Shown: positions 8,121-15,921 of the stretch, one piece after another
Layout of the letters: the number at the start of each line of letters is the position of its first letter
Numbering within the stretch: position 1 is the first letter of the stretch
DNA from: Candidatus Sumerlaeia bacterium
GTDB lineage: Bacteria > Sumerlaeota > Sumerlaeia > SLMS01 > JAHLLQ01
Direction: 5' to 3'
Length of the DNA stretch: 41,479 nt
Assembly: GCA_028284075.1 (NCBI GenBank)
Contig: JANQSL010000070.1
Span: 1-41,479, forward strand
Position numbers and translations under genes: made by a program
The notes under the pieces: model-generated
Told to the model about the DNA's origin: nothing
Database searches by the model: none
Seen by the model: the letters and a program-made list of their open reading frames with translations, nothing else

Positions 8121-10850
8121 ATGCAAACCCTGCAACGCTTTCGCGTATTCGTTCTGCTCGTGGTTTTTTTTTCACCGCGGCCGGGGCTGAGTGACATTGA
8201 ACGCGTGTGGCTCATTCCGTTTACCCATTTGGATGTTGGTTTCACAGGCTCCCTGGATCATGTGGCGATGAAGTCGAAAGACCGCATCGATCAGGCCCTG
8301 GAACTCTGTGGGAAACACGAGGATTTTCGCTGGACCATCGAAAGTCTTTGGGAATTTGAGCAGTGGCGAATCCGCTCAAGTGAAGAGGACGTGTTGGTCC
8401 TGATGTCGCACGTCCGGTCGGGGCAGGTTGAGATTTGTGCGCTTCCGGGAACATTTCGGTCCGGACTCCTGAGTCCCGAGGCGGCATATCGAGCTGTTTA
8501 TGGCAAGCGACAGCTCGAAGAGGAGTTCGGTATTGAGATTGTCACGGCGATGCAAAACGACGTTCCCGGATACTCCGGAATCATTGCGGAGGCACTCGGA
8601 GCAAGTGGTGTTCGATACTTCGTGACCGGAACGAATCTCGGGCACGGAGGTGGTGCTCTCATTCCATACAGTGACATGCCCTTCAGGTGGGAATGGAACA
8701 ATACAAGTGTTCTCACGTGGATTGATCACGAGGGCTATGTTTCAACGACGGCTTACGGGATCATGAATATCTTCGAGCGGAACGGTCGTGTGTTGCCGGA
8801 TGCCGGAGAACAATTCCGGAGACGTATCAAGAGGCTGGAGGATGAAGGGTATGATTCTCCGGACTTCATGATCCTGGCATCGCTGGGAGACAACCGCTCT
8901 CCAGAGGAGTTTGCCCGCCTGATAGAAGGAGTCGCGGATTGGAATGCAGAAGGAAACACTCCGGAAATCCGGTTTGGCACTCCTCGCGAGTTTTTCAAGC
9001 GGGCGGAAGCCGCGAAGACCGTGCCTTCCACTTATACCGGCAACTGGAACGGCATCTGGGACGCACGGCTCTGGAATCCCGCAGCCAACGGGCTTGCAAG
9101 GAATGCGGCAGCAACTTTGCGGGCGGGAGAGATTCTCGCGTCACTCAATTCGATGCTGGAAGGAAGCACTTACCCTGCATACGATCTTGAAGAGGGGTGG
9201 CGTGCACTTCAGCTTCATGCAGAACACACATGCGGTGGTGATCCTTCGTGGATCGGACTTTTCAACCCCTTTCTTTTTCGTGAAACCTCCGAGAGCCAGA
9301 ATGTACTGACTCTGCGATTTGCTCAGAATGCATGGTTTGCGGGACGGCGAGTCTTGCTGGATGCTCTGGAGACTGCGGCGAAGGGGCCTCATGCCGCGGA
9401 TGATCGCATCGTTGTGTTCAATCCCGGTGAACGGACAGTGGATGTTGTTGCAGAGTGCAAGGTTCCTCGTTCCCATCGGCGCGGGCACCGTGTTCCCCAG
9501 GACCTTGTGGCCGGTATTGATCTCAGCCACGCGTACAATGCTGACCGAGGCACGCTGAGATTCGTTCTTAAAGGCATGAAGCCGCTCGAACGCCGAACGA
9601 TTCCTCTCATCCAGGTTGCGAAAGATCCGGATGAAGGGAGTGAAGTCACGGGCGAGGGAGTGACGATTGAAAACGACTGGTACGCGATCGAGTGTGGAGG
9701 GGACGGAGAGGGGCTGCTTTCCATCGTGGACAAAGAAACGGGACGTGATCTTGTGCGAGCGGAGGCGGGTGTCAGTTTTGCCGGTCTGTGCGAGTTTTCT
9801 TTTCAGGAAATGAATTCGGACCGGTTGGGTAAAAGACTTGTGCCAGGTTCCATTGTAACGCGTGTTGAATCGGCGATGGATCTCAAGCTGGTGATCGAAA
9901 GGTCCGGTTCTTTTTGGAAACGAACAGAAATCACACTCCCTCTGGCTATTAAAAGAATCGATCTCACCCACGAGATCGACCGGTCGCTTCTACCTCATGT
10001 TTCCGCGGAAGAGCACTCCCGCATCTACAGCATTCCTTTTCCTCTGGAGTTGGAGGCTGACGGGATCACGTGGAGGGTGGACGGACCCGGTGGCTTTCAT
10101 ACATGGCCCGATGAGTACCTTCCGGGAACCACGCTTGGCGTAACACAAAGTACAACCGGCGTGCATGTCCAGGAAGAGTCGGGCTTTGCCGTGGCCATCG
10201 CCTCCTCGGAGGCATTCAACTGGTGCATTGGATCGCCCAACATGATGCGCGCAGCAGACCTCCGGGCGGGATTGCCGAAGGATGGCATCGCTTCCGGATG
10301 GGGAGGCGGTCCCGACGTTTCGCAATTGCAGACACCCATCATGCCCACCTTGTACTCGCTGGCACTGCAGCATGCGAGCGAAGGCTGGTCTGCCGATGAG
10401 GGACGCTCTGTGTTCAGGGACATTGAGCCCGGCGCTGACGGGAAGCTGATCTATGGATACAGTATCACCACATGGGAAAGCGCGCCGGAGCAGTCGGAAG
10501 TGGCAGTCTTTCTCAGTGGCAGCGTTATGAAGCCGGTTTCGAATTTTTTTTGGGGAGGCGATGCGGCAGGCCCGCCAAAAGCGACCGCCGCGGAAGAGAT
10601 TTTTCACAGAATTCCGAAAGGGCTGAGTCTTGTGACACTGAAGCGGGGTTCCTTCGACCACGATCTCTGGGTTACTCGCTGGAGGGCGGTGGAAGACGTG
10701 GTTCTCAGTGATTTCAATTTCGGGAGCGGGGTTGAGGGAGTCATGCTGCTGGATGGTCTTGAGCGGCAAATCTCTTTGGATGAAACGGTCGTTGCAGATC
10801 TTCGGCTGACTCAGGGGGAAACAATCACACTGGGCTTTCGGGTGCGGTGA
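8121..10850 (+). CDS. exported GH38-superfamily glycosidase (DUF5054-like)
   Basis: A 909-residue protein. From ATG 8121 it begins with a signal peptide, MQTLQRFRVFVLLVVFFSPR, cleaved near GLSD; GGGAG precedes it. The mature N-terminus IERVWLIPFTHLDVGFTG carries the H-x-D pair (His36, Asp38) that binds zinc in GH38 alpha-mannosidases. Near residue 147, QNDVPGYSG stands where GH38 enzymes have the nucleophile Asp. A later AEHTCGGDPSW corresponds to the His-containing metal site. The C-terminal half is beta-rich. The divergent motifs match the GH38-like DUF5054 group more than classical mannosidases, so the exact linkage cleaved is unknown. It probably acts outside the cytoplasm, before import. 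The signal peptide contains a run of nine T at 8164-8172. Confidence 0.75.
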   Translation: MQTLQRFRVFVLLVVFFSPRPGLSDIERVWLIPFTHLDVGFTGSLDHVAMKSKDRIDQALELCGKHEDFRWTIESLWEFEQWRIRSSEEDVLVLMSHVRSGQVEICALPGTFRSGLLSPEAAYRAVYGKRQLEEEFGIEIVTAMQNDVPGYSGIIAEALGASGVRYFVTGTNLGHGGGALIPYSDMPFRWEWNNTSVLTWIDHEGYVSTTAYGIMNIFERNGRVLPDAGEQFRRRIKRLEDEGYDSPDFMILASLGDNRSPEEFARLIEGVADWNAEGNTPEIRFGTPREFFKRAEAAKTVPSTYTGNWNGIWDARLWNPAANGLARNAAATLRAGEILASLNSMLEGSTYPAYDLEEGWRALQLHAEHTCGGDPSWIGLFNPFLFRETSESQNVLTLRFAQNAWFAGRRVLLDALETAAKGPHAADDRIVVFNPGERTVDVVAECKVPRSHRRGHRVPQDLVAGIDLSHAYNADRGTLRFVLKGMKPLERRTIPLIQVAKDPDEGSEVTGEGVTIENDWYAIECGGDGEGLLSIVDKETGRDLVRAEAGVSFAGLCEFSFQEMNSDRLGKRLVPGSIVTRVESAMDLKLVIERSGSFWKRTEITLPLAIKRIDLTHEIDRSLLPHVSAEEHSRIYSIPFPLELEADGITWRVDGPGGFHTWPDEYLPGTTLGVTQSTTGVHVQEESGFAVAIASSEAFNWCIGSPNMMRAADLRAGLPKDGIASGWGGGPDVSQLQTPIMPTLYSLALQHASEGWSADEGRSVFRDIEPGADGKLIYGYSITTWESAPEQSEVAVFLSGSVMKPVSNFFWGGDAAGPPKATAAEEIFHRIPKGLSLVTLKRGSFDHDLWVTRWRAVEDVVLSDFNFGSGVEGVMLLDGLERQISLDETVVADLRLTQGETITLGFRVR

Positions 10851-10860
10851 GTGTCACCTC

Positions 10861-10890
10861 TTGACAAGGCCGGAGATGTGTATACACATC
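10861..10890 (+). promoter_or_regulatory. promoter with class B operator upstream of the PhyH-kinase-esterase operon
   Basis: TTGACA at 10861-10866 is followed eight bases later by the perfect 16-bp palindrome GATGTGTATACACATC (10875-10890), which covers the spacer and -10 region. Binding here should repress the operon starting at 10964. Confidence 0.75.
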
Positions 10891-10963
10891 ATTGGTGATG
10901 ATACCGGCCTGGGCCGGTTACGCAGTTCGACGGTCGGCCGACCGTGCCTGACAGGAGCCCGTC

Positions 10964-11752
10964 ATGATTACGACCAAAGACGCTGATTTCTATCGCGAGA
11001 ACGGCTACCTTTTTGTTCCCGGCATTATCCCTCAGGAGCTTGTTGAAGCTTTGCGGGTCGCCGCCGACTCCTCGATTGAGCGCATGAACAGCCACCAGCT
11101 GGAGACGAACAAGCTCTGGCGCGGCGAATGGCTTGAGGACGAGGACCGCAAAGCGCAGGTAATCGACGCCATTCATGATCCTCACTTTCATGACGCTTCC
11201 TTTTTCCGGCTCGTGGCGCATCAGCCTCTGATCGATACTCTGGCGATGCTGATCGGTCCCAACGTTCAATTGCACCACTCCAAGCTTCTTGCGAAGCCCG
11301 CCGGCAAAGGCGGAGGTTTTCCCATGCACCAGGATTATCCGTATTTTCCGCATGAGAAGCACACCATGCTTGCCTGCAGCGTTTATCTGGACGATGCGGA
11401 CGAGGAGAATGGCTGTATTCGGGTCGTTCCGGGCACGCACAAGCTTGGCCCCATGGAATGCGACCCCGGTGGTTTCTATCTGCCACCGCAGGACTATCCC
11501 GTCGAAGACGGCACACCCTGCAATGCAAAGGCGGGCGATGCCGTTATCTTCAACTACCTGACGGTTCACGGTTCCGCTCCCAATCGGAGCACGCGCCCGC
11601 GGCGGAATATCCTGATTCAGGCTCGCGACCCCGAGGATCCGCCCATCAACGAATTCCATCAGTCGCGCGGTCAGGGGATGATGCTGGCGGGTTACAATCC
11701 GATTCCCTTCGAGGCACGCTGGGAAGAGAAGAAAGCAACGGCGAAAGCCTGA
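10964..11752 (+). CDS. phytanoyl-CoA dioxygenase (PhyH) family Fe(II)/2-oxoglutarate oxygenase
   Basis: A 262-residue soluble protein of usual family length. The iron triad is visible: His122 and Asp124 in FPMHQDYPYF, and His202 in LTVHGSAPN; an Arg in STRPRRNILIQ (about 211-213) should hold 2-oxoglutarate. The jelly-roll strand VYLDDADEENGCIRVVPGTH is typical of PhyH proteins. The family hydroxylates varied small molecules; the substrate cannot be read from sequence. AGGAG precedes the ATG. It is first in an operon with the ROK kinase (29 bp gap) and the acetylesterase, behind a class B operator. A role in removing or modifying an unusual sugar substituent is plausible but unproven. Confidence 0.85.
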   Translation: MITTKDADFYRENGYLFVPGIIPQELVEALRVAADSSIERMNSHQLETNKLWRGEWLEDEDRKAQVIDAIHDPHFHDASFFRLVAHQPLIDTLAMLIGPNVQLHHSKLLAKPAGKGGGFPMHQDYPYFPHEKHTMLACSVYLDDADEENGCIRVVPGTHKLGPMECDPGGFYLPPQDYPVEDGTPCNAKAGDAVIFNYLTVHGSAPNRSTRPRRNILIQARDPEDPPINEFHQSRGQGMMLAGYNPIPFEARWEEKKATAKA

Positions 11753-11781
11753 TTTCGCTAATCGGGTTTTCAGGGTCAGAC

Positions 11782-12711
11782 GTGGATTTTGTGGCGGAAG
11801 ACATTCCCAGGAATACCGCCGTTCTTGCTCTGGATATCGGAGGGAGCCATGTCAGTGCGTCTGTAATCACGTGGCGTGAGAGTGATTACATATCCGGCCC
11901 GACTTTTGACGTTACCGTCGATTCCCAGGGTAGTGCGGAGGACATTCTGGGTGCATGGACTCTTGCGGCAAAACGTGCACGGGAAGCGGTTTCCGGGATT
12001 ACCGGGGTTGGTGTGGCAATGCCCGGTCCTTTTGACTATGAGAATGGTATTTGCACGATGCAAGGAGTCGACAAGTATGACCGTCTGTACGGAACGAACG
12101 TTCGGGCGGAATTCAAGCGACGCCTGGGACTTTCCGCCTCTCAGGAGGTTCTGTTTGAGAACGACGCCGGTTGTTTCGCGCTGGGGGAATTCTGGGCTGG
12201 CGCTGCTCGTTACGCAAAAAGCGTTATCGGAATTACGATAGGAACAGGGCTTGGTTCAGGGTTCTGCACTCGGGAAGGCCTTGTGAGAACCGGAGCGAGT
12301 GTGCCCGAGGACGGGTGGCTCTACAATCAACCTTTCGGTGAGACGATGGCTGACGACCGTTTTTCCACTCGGGGGCTTCTCAGCGACTGGAGGAGAGCTG
12401 GCGGTCATGAGGTCAAAAATGTGCGCGAGCTGGCGGCATTGGCGGAAGGTGATTCGCGGGTGAGAGAAGTCTTTCATGCTTTTGGTTCGGACCTTGCGGC
12501 TTTTCTGTCTCCATGGGTCAGTCAATTCGAAGCCGAGGTTGTTGTGGTTGGTGGAAACATTTCACGGGCGTGGCCTCTCTTCGAAAACCCTTTTGTCAGG
12601 CAAATGGCAGTTGCCTGTCCGAACTGCCGCGTCCTCCAGTCGGAGTTGATGGAAAGCGCAGCCCTTCTCGGAGCAGCCCGGCTGCCGTTAATGTCTTCAG
12701 CGAGTCTTTAG
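11782..12711 (+). CDS. ROK family sugar kinase
   Basis: A 309-residue protein if started at GTG 11782, which puts the phosphate-binding motif LALDIGGSHVSAS (Asp18, Gly20, Gly21) at the expected distance from the N-terminus. An open frame extends further upstream but overlaps the PhyH gene. IGITIGTGLGSGF and ENDAGCFALGE are the second phosphate motif and the ROK signature. The usual CxCGxxGC zinc motif is absent; SVPEDGWLYNQPFGE lies in that area. ROK kinases phosphorylate hexoses such as glucose, mannose, fructose or allose. With GH38 mannosidases and a mannose-6-phosphate isomerase-like gene nearby, mannose is a reasonable substrate (inference). Alternative start: GTG 11791. Confidence 0.82.
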   Translation: MDFVAEDIPRNTAVLALDIGGSHVSASVITWRESDYISGPTFDVTVDSQGSAEDILGAWTLAAKRAREAVSGITGVGVAMPGPFDYENGICTMQGVDKYDRLYGTNVRAEFKRRLGLSASQEVLFENDAGCFALGEFWAGAARYAKSVIGITIGTGLGSGFCTREGLVRTGASVPEDGWLYNQPFGETMADDRFSTRGLLSDWRRAGGHEVKNVRELAALAEGDSRVREVFHAFGSDLAAFLSPWVSQFEAEVVVVGGNISRAWPLFENPFVRQMAVACPNCRVLQSELMESAALLGAARLPLMSSASL

Positions 12712-12729
12712 CATTCGGATGTTTGCTTT

Positions 12730-14595
12730 GTGATCAGTCTTGTTCCGGTTCTTCTCATGTCGATTTCTCTCGGACCGCTTTTTACAGATCATGCCGTGCT
12801 CCAACGCGGGCACGAGACCGCTGTGTTTGGCCATGCGGATCCGCAAAGTGAAGTTATGGTTCGTGTTGCCGGCATCGAATCAACAGCGATTGCCAATGCG
12901 GAAGGTTTTTGGAAAGTGACTCTCGATCTGCCTGAGGCGGGTGGACCACACGAACTTGCCGTGACTGGGAAGGAAGCCCGCGTTGTTCTCACTGATATCA
13001 TGATCGGCGACGTGTATCTTTGCTCCGGACAGTCGAACATGCAATGGCCGCTGGAAGCGACGCTTGCGTCTCCGGAGGAAATTGAACGAGTCGGATCGAT
13101 GGGGGACGTGCGTCTCTTTCCGGTGCCCAAGAATGGGTCAGCGGAGCCGGTTTCGAGTATTGAAGCACAATGGGTCGTTAACAGCCCCGGTGCCGCTGAA
13201 AGCTTTTCGGCCGTGGCCCTCTACTTTGCCGAGGAACTTCGATCATCCGGTCAGCTCAAGGGTGTGCCGCTCGGTTTGATTGACAGTTCCTATGGAGGCA
13301 CGATGGCGGAAGGATGGATCAGCGCGGAAAGAGTTGCCGCGAATCACCTGGGCGAAGACCTGCGGGAATCGATGTTCGGCTGGAAGCCGTCTCAGATGTA
13401 CAACGGGATGATTACGCCGCTGGTGCCGGCATCTCTTCGGGGGGTTTTGTGGTATCAGGGAGAATCGAACTCTTCACGTCCCGTTCAGTACAGCCGTCTT
13501 GTGGCGACGCTTGTCGAAGACTGGAGAGAGTGCTTTCGTGATGATGACCTCCCGTTCTTTGTTGTGCAGCTTCCCAACTTTGCCGAACGATTCGATGACG
13601 GATACTTTACCTGGATTCGCGAGGCACAGGCTCGCGCCAGCGGCGGTATCGAAGGCGTTCATTTGGCCGTGGGGCTTGGCACAACTGAGGGCTTCGATCT
13701 TCATCCCAAGGAAAAGGCTGAGATTGGCAGGCGGCTGGGTCTGCTTGCCAGACATTCGGTTTATGGAGAATCAGATCTCGTCGCCCACGGGCCGAAGCCA
13801 ACTTCCTTTGCCACTGAAGGCAATGCTATCATCGTTGAGTTTGATTCACCCGTTACGGAGCAATGCGACTTCGGGGAACCACAAAGCTCGGGAGTCTTCA
13901 TTGCGGGTTCAGACGGCGTTTTCGTTCCGGCACTAACAGATGTTGAAGGGAGAACGCTGCGCGCTCACACGAGCGAAATCAGCCAACCACAGTATATTCG
14001 CTACGCATGGGAGACGAATCCGTCGGTGACTCTTCACGGGAAGACAGGCCTTCCCGTGGCCCCCTTTCGAAATGATGAGTTTCCACCTCCGGGTCTCGAG
14101 ATTGAACGGATGCCCGCGCCCTGGAAAGTCGATACCGGTCGTTATGTTGCGACTCTTGCCGGAGACGGCCGCTTCACAAGTTTTCGAGTCGGTGTTGATG
14201 AGTTCCTGGATTCCTCGGATCCGTTTGCTCCGGGGATGTACTTCAATTCGGTATGGGGACCTGCCCGGCTTTTCGGAATTCGCCAGGTGTCGGATCGGCG
14301 ACTCAAAGCGGAAATGGAGTTTGGGGGAATGGCGGTGGAATTCCAGACTGATAGTCTGCGTATTCGTTTGTGGAATCGCAACGACGATCCGCTGGAGTTT
14401 CTTTTGAATATTCGCGAAAACATCAACCTTGTTGAGACAGAGGGAGACGGTGGAGTTACTCTCCGCCGCGGTCAGTCAACCGTGACCGTGGGGTCTTCCA
14501 CTTCGATCAACCCCGTTGATGTCGTTCCCCACCGCCTGAGGCTTGAGATTCCCCCAAGGGGAGAGGCCTCACTGGAACTCCGGGTTCTTCCCTGA
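12730..14595 (+). CDS. sialate O-acetylesterase-type SGNH carbohydrate esterase with extra C-terminal domain
   Basis: A 621-residue protein. GDVYLCSGQSNMQWPL (residues about 93-108) holds the nucleophile Ser in GQSN; LGLIDSSYGG and VLWYQGESNSS are further family blocks, and FDLHPKEKAEIG supplies the Asp/His pair. This order is diagnostic of 9-O-acetylesterase-like enzymes, which remove acetyl groups from sialic acid or from plant or microbial glycans. No sialic acid genes are here, so deacetylation of another glycan is likelier. Roughly residues 465-621 form an additional beta-rich region beyond the usual family end. The GTG start at 12730 gives a short hydrophobic N-terminus lacking a positive charge; export is uncertain. 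ATG 12757 is an alternative start. Confidence 0.88.
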   Translation: MISLVPVLLMSISLGPLFTDHAVLQRGHETAVFGHADPQSEVMVRVAGIESTAIANAEGFWKVTLDLPEAGGPHELAVTGKEARVVLTDIMIGDVYLCSGQSNMQWPLEATLASPEEIERVGSMGDVRLFPVPKNGSAEPVSSIEAQWVVNSPGAAESFSAVALYFAEELRSSGQLKGVPLGLIDSSYGGTMAEGWISAERVAANHLGEDLRESMFGWKPSQMYNGMITPLVPASLRGVLWYQGESNSSRPVQYSRLVATLVEDWRECFRDDDLPFFVVQLPNFAERFDDGYFTWIREAQARASGGIEGVHLAVGLGTTEGFDLHPKEKAEIGRRLGLLARHSVYGESDLVAHGPKPTSFATEGNAIIVEFDSPVTEQCDFGEPQSSGVFIAGSDGVFVPALTDVEGRTLRAHTSEISQPQYIRYAWETNPSVTLHGKTGLPVAPFRNDEFPPPGLEIERMPAPWKVDTGRYVATLAGDGRFTSFRVGVDEFLDSSDPFAPGMYFNSVWGPARLFGIRQVSDRRLKAEMEFGGMAVEFQTDSLRIRLWNRNDDPLEFLLNIRENINLVETEGDGGVTLRRGQSTVTVGSSTSINPVDVVPHRLRLEIPPRGEASLELRVLP

Positions 14596-14677
14596 TTCGC
14601 TCGCGGGGCTTGACCACCCTTGTCACCGCAGTGTCAGATTGAATCATGGACTCGATACCTGCCGTTTTCGTTCCGCT

Positions 14678-15814
14678 ATGAGCAAACGCACGCGCGACAA
14701 AGGCGCTTCCTACAAGTATGCCCAGATCAAGACTGATCTTTCGATTCAGATTCTTGAGGGACAGCTGCGCCCTCACGAGCGGATTCCCTCGCTGAACGAA
14801 CTGACCCACAAATACAAGGTCAGCAAGATTACCGCTCGGCGGGCACTGAACGACCTGGTAACTGAAGGATTGGTATACGCGAGTCGCGGCCGGGGTTCTT
14901 TCGTTGCGGATATGGGGTCGCGCAAGAAGGCACGGACCCGCCGCATGCAGCCGGGGCATCTTGGTGTGGTTTTCGAGCATGCCTCAGGCTCTTTCATGGC
15001 CGATATTATTCAGGGAATCGATGAGGAAGCTTTCGAGCAGGGTGTTCATATCAATCTCTGCCTCTCCAACAACTCTTACGAGCGGGAGGCGGAGAATCTG
15101 ACTCGTCTCGCCGAGCAGGGGGTGGATCGTATCATTTTGTTTATGGTGCTCCAGCACGGCGAGAGCACCGTAAATCCCAACGTTCCGCTTTATCTGAGGC
15201 TGCAGGAGCAGGGTATCCGGCTTCTTCTGCTTGCCTGCGATGTACCAGGATTTTTGATCCCGTCTATCGTGTACGACGACTACAATGCCTATCGGCGGCT
15301 TGTCCGGCACATGAAGGAAAGCGGCCGGAAGCGCCTCGTTTACGCAATGCGTGCCGACAACGCATCCACAACGTCGGAGCGGTTGCGGGGATTCAAAGAC
15401 GGATTGTTGGAGTGCGGTTTGTCTTACGAGGAAAAGCGCATTGTCCGCGTGCCTTTTGCCACGAGCGATAATCTGGTGTCAGATACGGAGGAGGTATTCG
15501 GGAGGTTTATCAGCCAAAAGGTCCGGTTCGATGCGGTGATCTGTTCAGATGAAATTGTTGCTGCCGGTGTGTTTGAGGCCATGGGTACGACGGGGTTGCT
15601 GACCAGCCGGGGACCATGCGTTGGCGGAATGGGCAGCAATCGTAATCTCCATGTTCTCAAGGGGCGACCTTACATCCTGCTTGAGGATGACACCAGAAAA
15701 CTCGGACGGGAAGCCGCCTCCATTATTCTCAGAGACCCTTTTCCGTCCGCGTCCACCTCAAGCGAGCAACTCCGCCACGTGATTCCTGTCCCGCTCAGGC
15801 TGCCGCGGCGCTAG
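14678..15814 (+). CDS. GntR-type transcription regulator with LacI/periplasmic-binding-like effector domain
   Basis: A 378-residue protein from ATG 14678. Residues about 13-77 form a winged helix of GntR type (YKYAQIKTDLSIQILEGQL, IPSLNELTHKYKVSKITARR, and a GLVYASRGRGSFV wing). From about residue 95 a sugar-binding periplasmic-protein-like domain follows (LGVVFEHASGSFMADIIQGI, VDRIILFM, FDAVICSDEIVAAGVFEAM), as in AraR-like repressors. Such proteins bind palindromes and release DNA on binding a sugar. Its position between the two largest operons and next to a perfect 18-bp class B palindrome makes it the leading candidate to control class B sites. No class A or B site lies before its own gene, so it is not obviously autoregulated. 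Confidence 0.9.
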   Translation: MSKRTRDKGASYKYAQIKTDLSIQILEGQLRPHERIPSLNELTHKYKVSKITARRALNDLVTEGLVYASRGRGSFVADMGSRKKARTRRMQPGHLGVVFEHASGSFMADIIQGIDEEAFEQGVHINLCLSNNSYEREAENLTRLAEQGVDRIILFMVLQHGESTVNPNVPLYLRLQEQGIRLLLLACDVPGFLIPSIVYDDYNAYRRLVRHMKESGRKRLVYAMRADNASTTSERLRGFKDGLLECGLSYEEKRIVRVPFATSDNLVSDTEEVFGRFISQKVRFDAVICSDEIVAAGVFEAMGTTGLLTSRGPCVGGMGSNRNLHVLKGRPYILLEDDTRKLGREAASIILRDPFPSASTSSEQLRHVIPVPLRLPRR

Positions 15815-15824
15815 TTGCAGGGCT

Positions 15825-15842
15825 CATTGTGTATACACAATG
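15825..15842. promoter_or_regulatory. class B operator, perfect 18-bp palindrome, upstream of the ABC importer operon
   Basis: CATTGTGTATACACAATG is the longest and most symmetrical of the nine sites, 10 bp after the regulator stop codon. TTGACG at 15846-15851 follows. If that hexamer is the -35 of a promoter, transcription would begin near 15880, which favours ATG 15922 as the start of the binding-protein gene. Confidence 0.8.
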
Positions 15843-15921
15843 TCGTTGACGTTGGATGGCTTCAGCCTAGGGTCACTATGTGGCTCGGCCGCAGCTTGAT
15901 CACCTCTCCACCGGCAACATC

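Noticed and set aside
9141-9971. Long minus-strand open frame of 276 codons within the GH38-superfamily gene
   Set aside because: It is antisense to a gene with clear domain motifs and shows no domain, signal or ribosome site of its own. The same applies to the antisense frame at 9990-10769.
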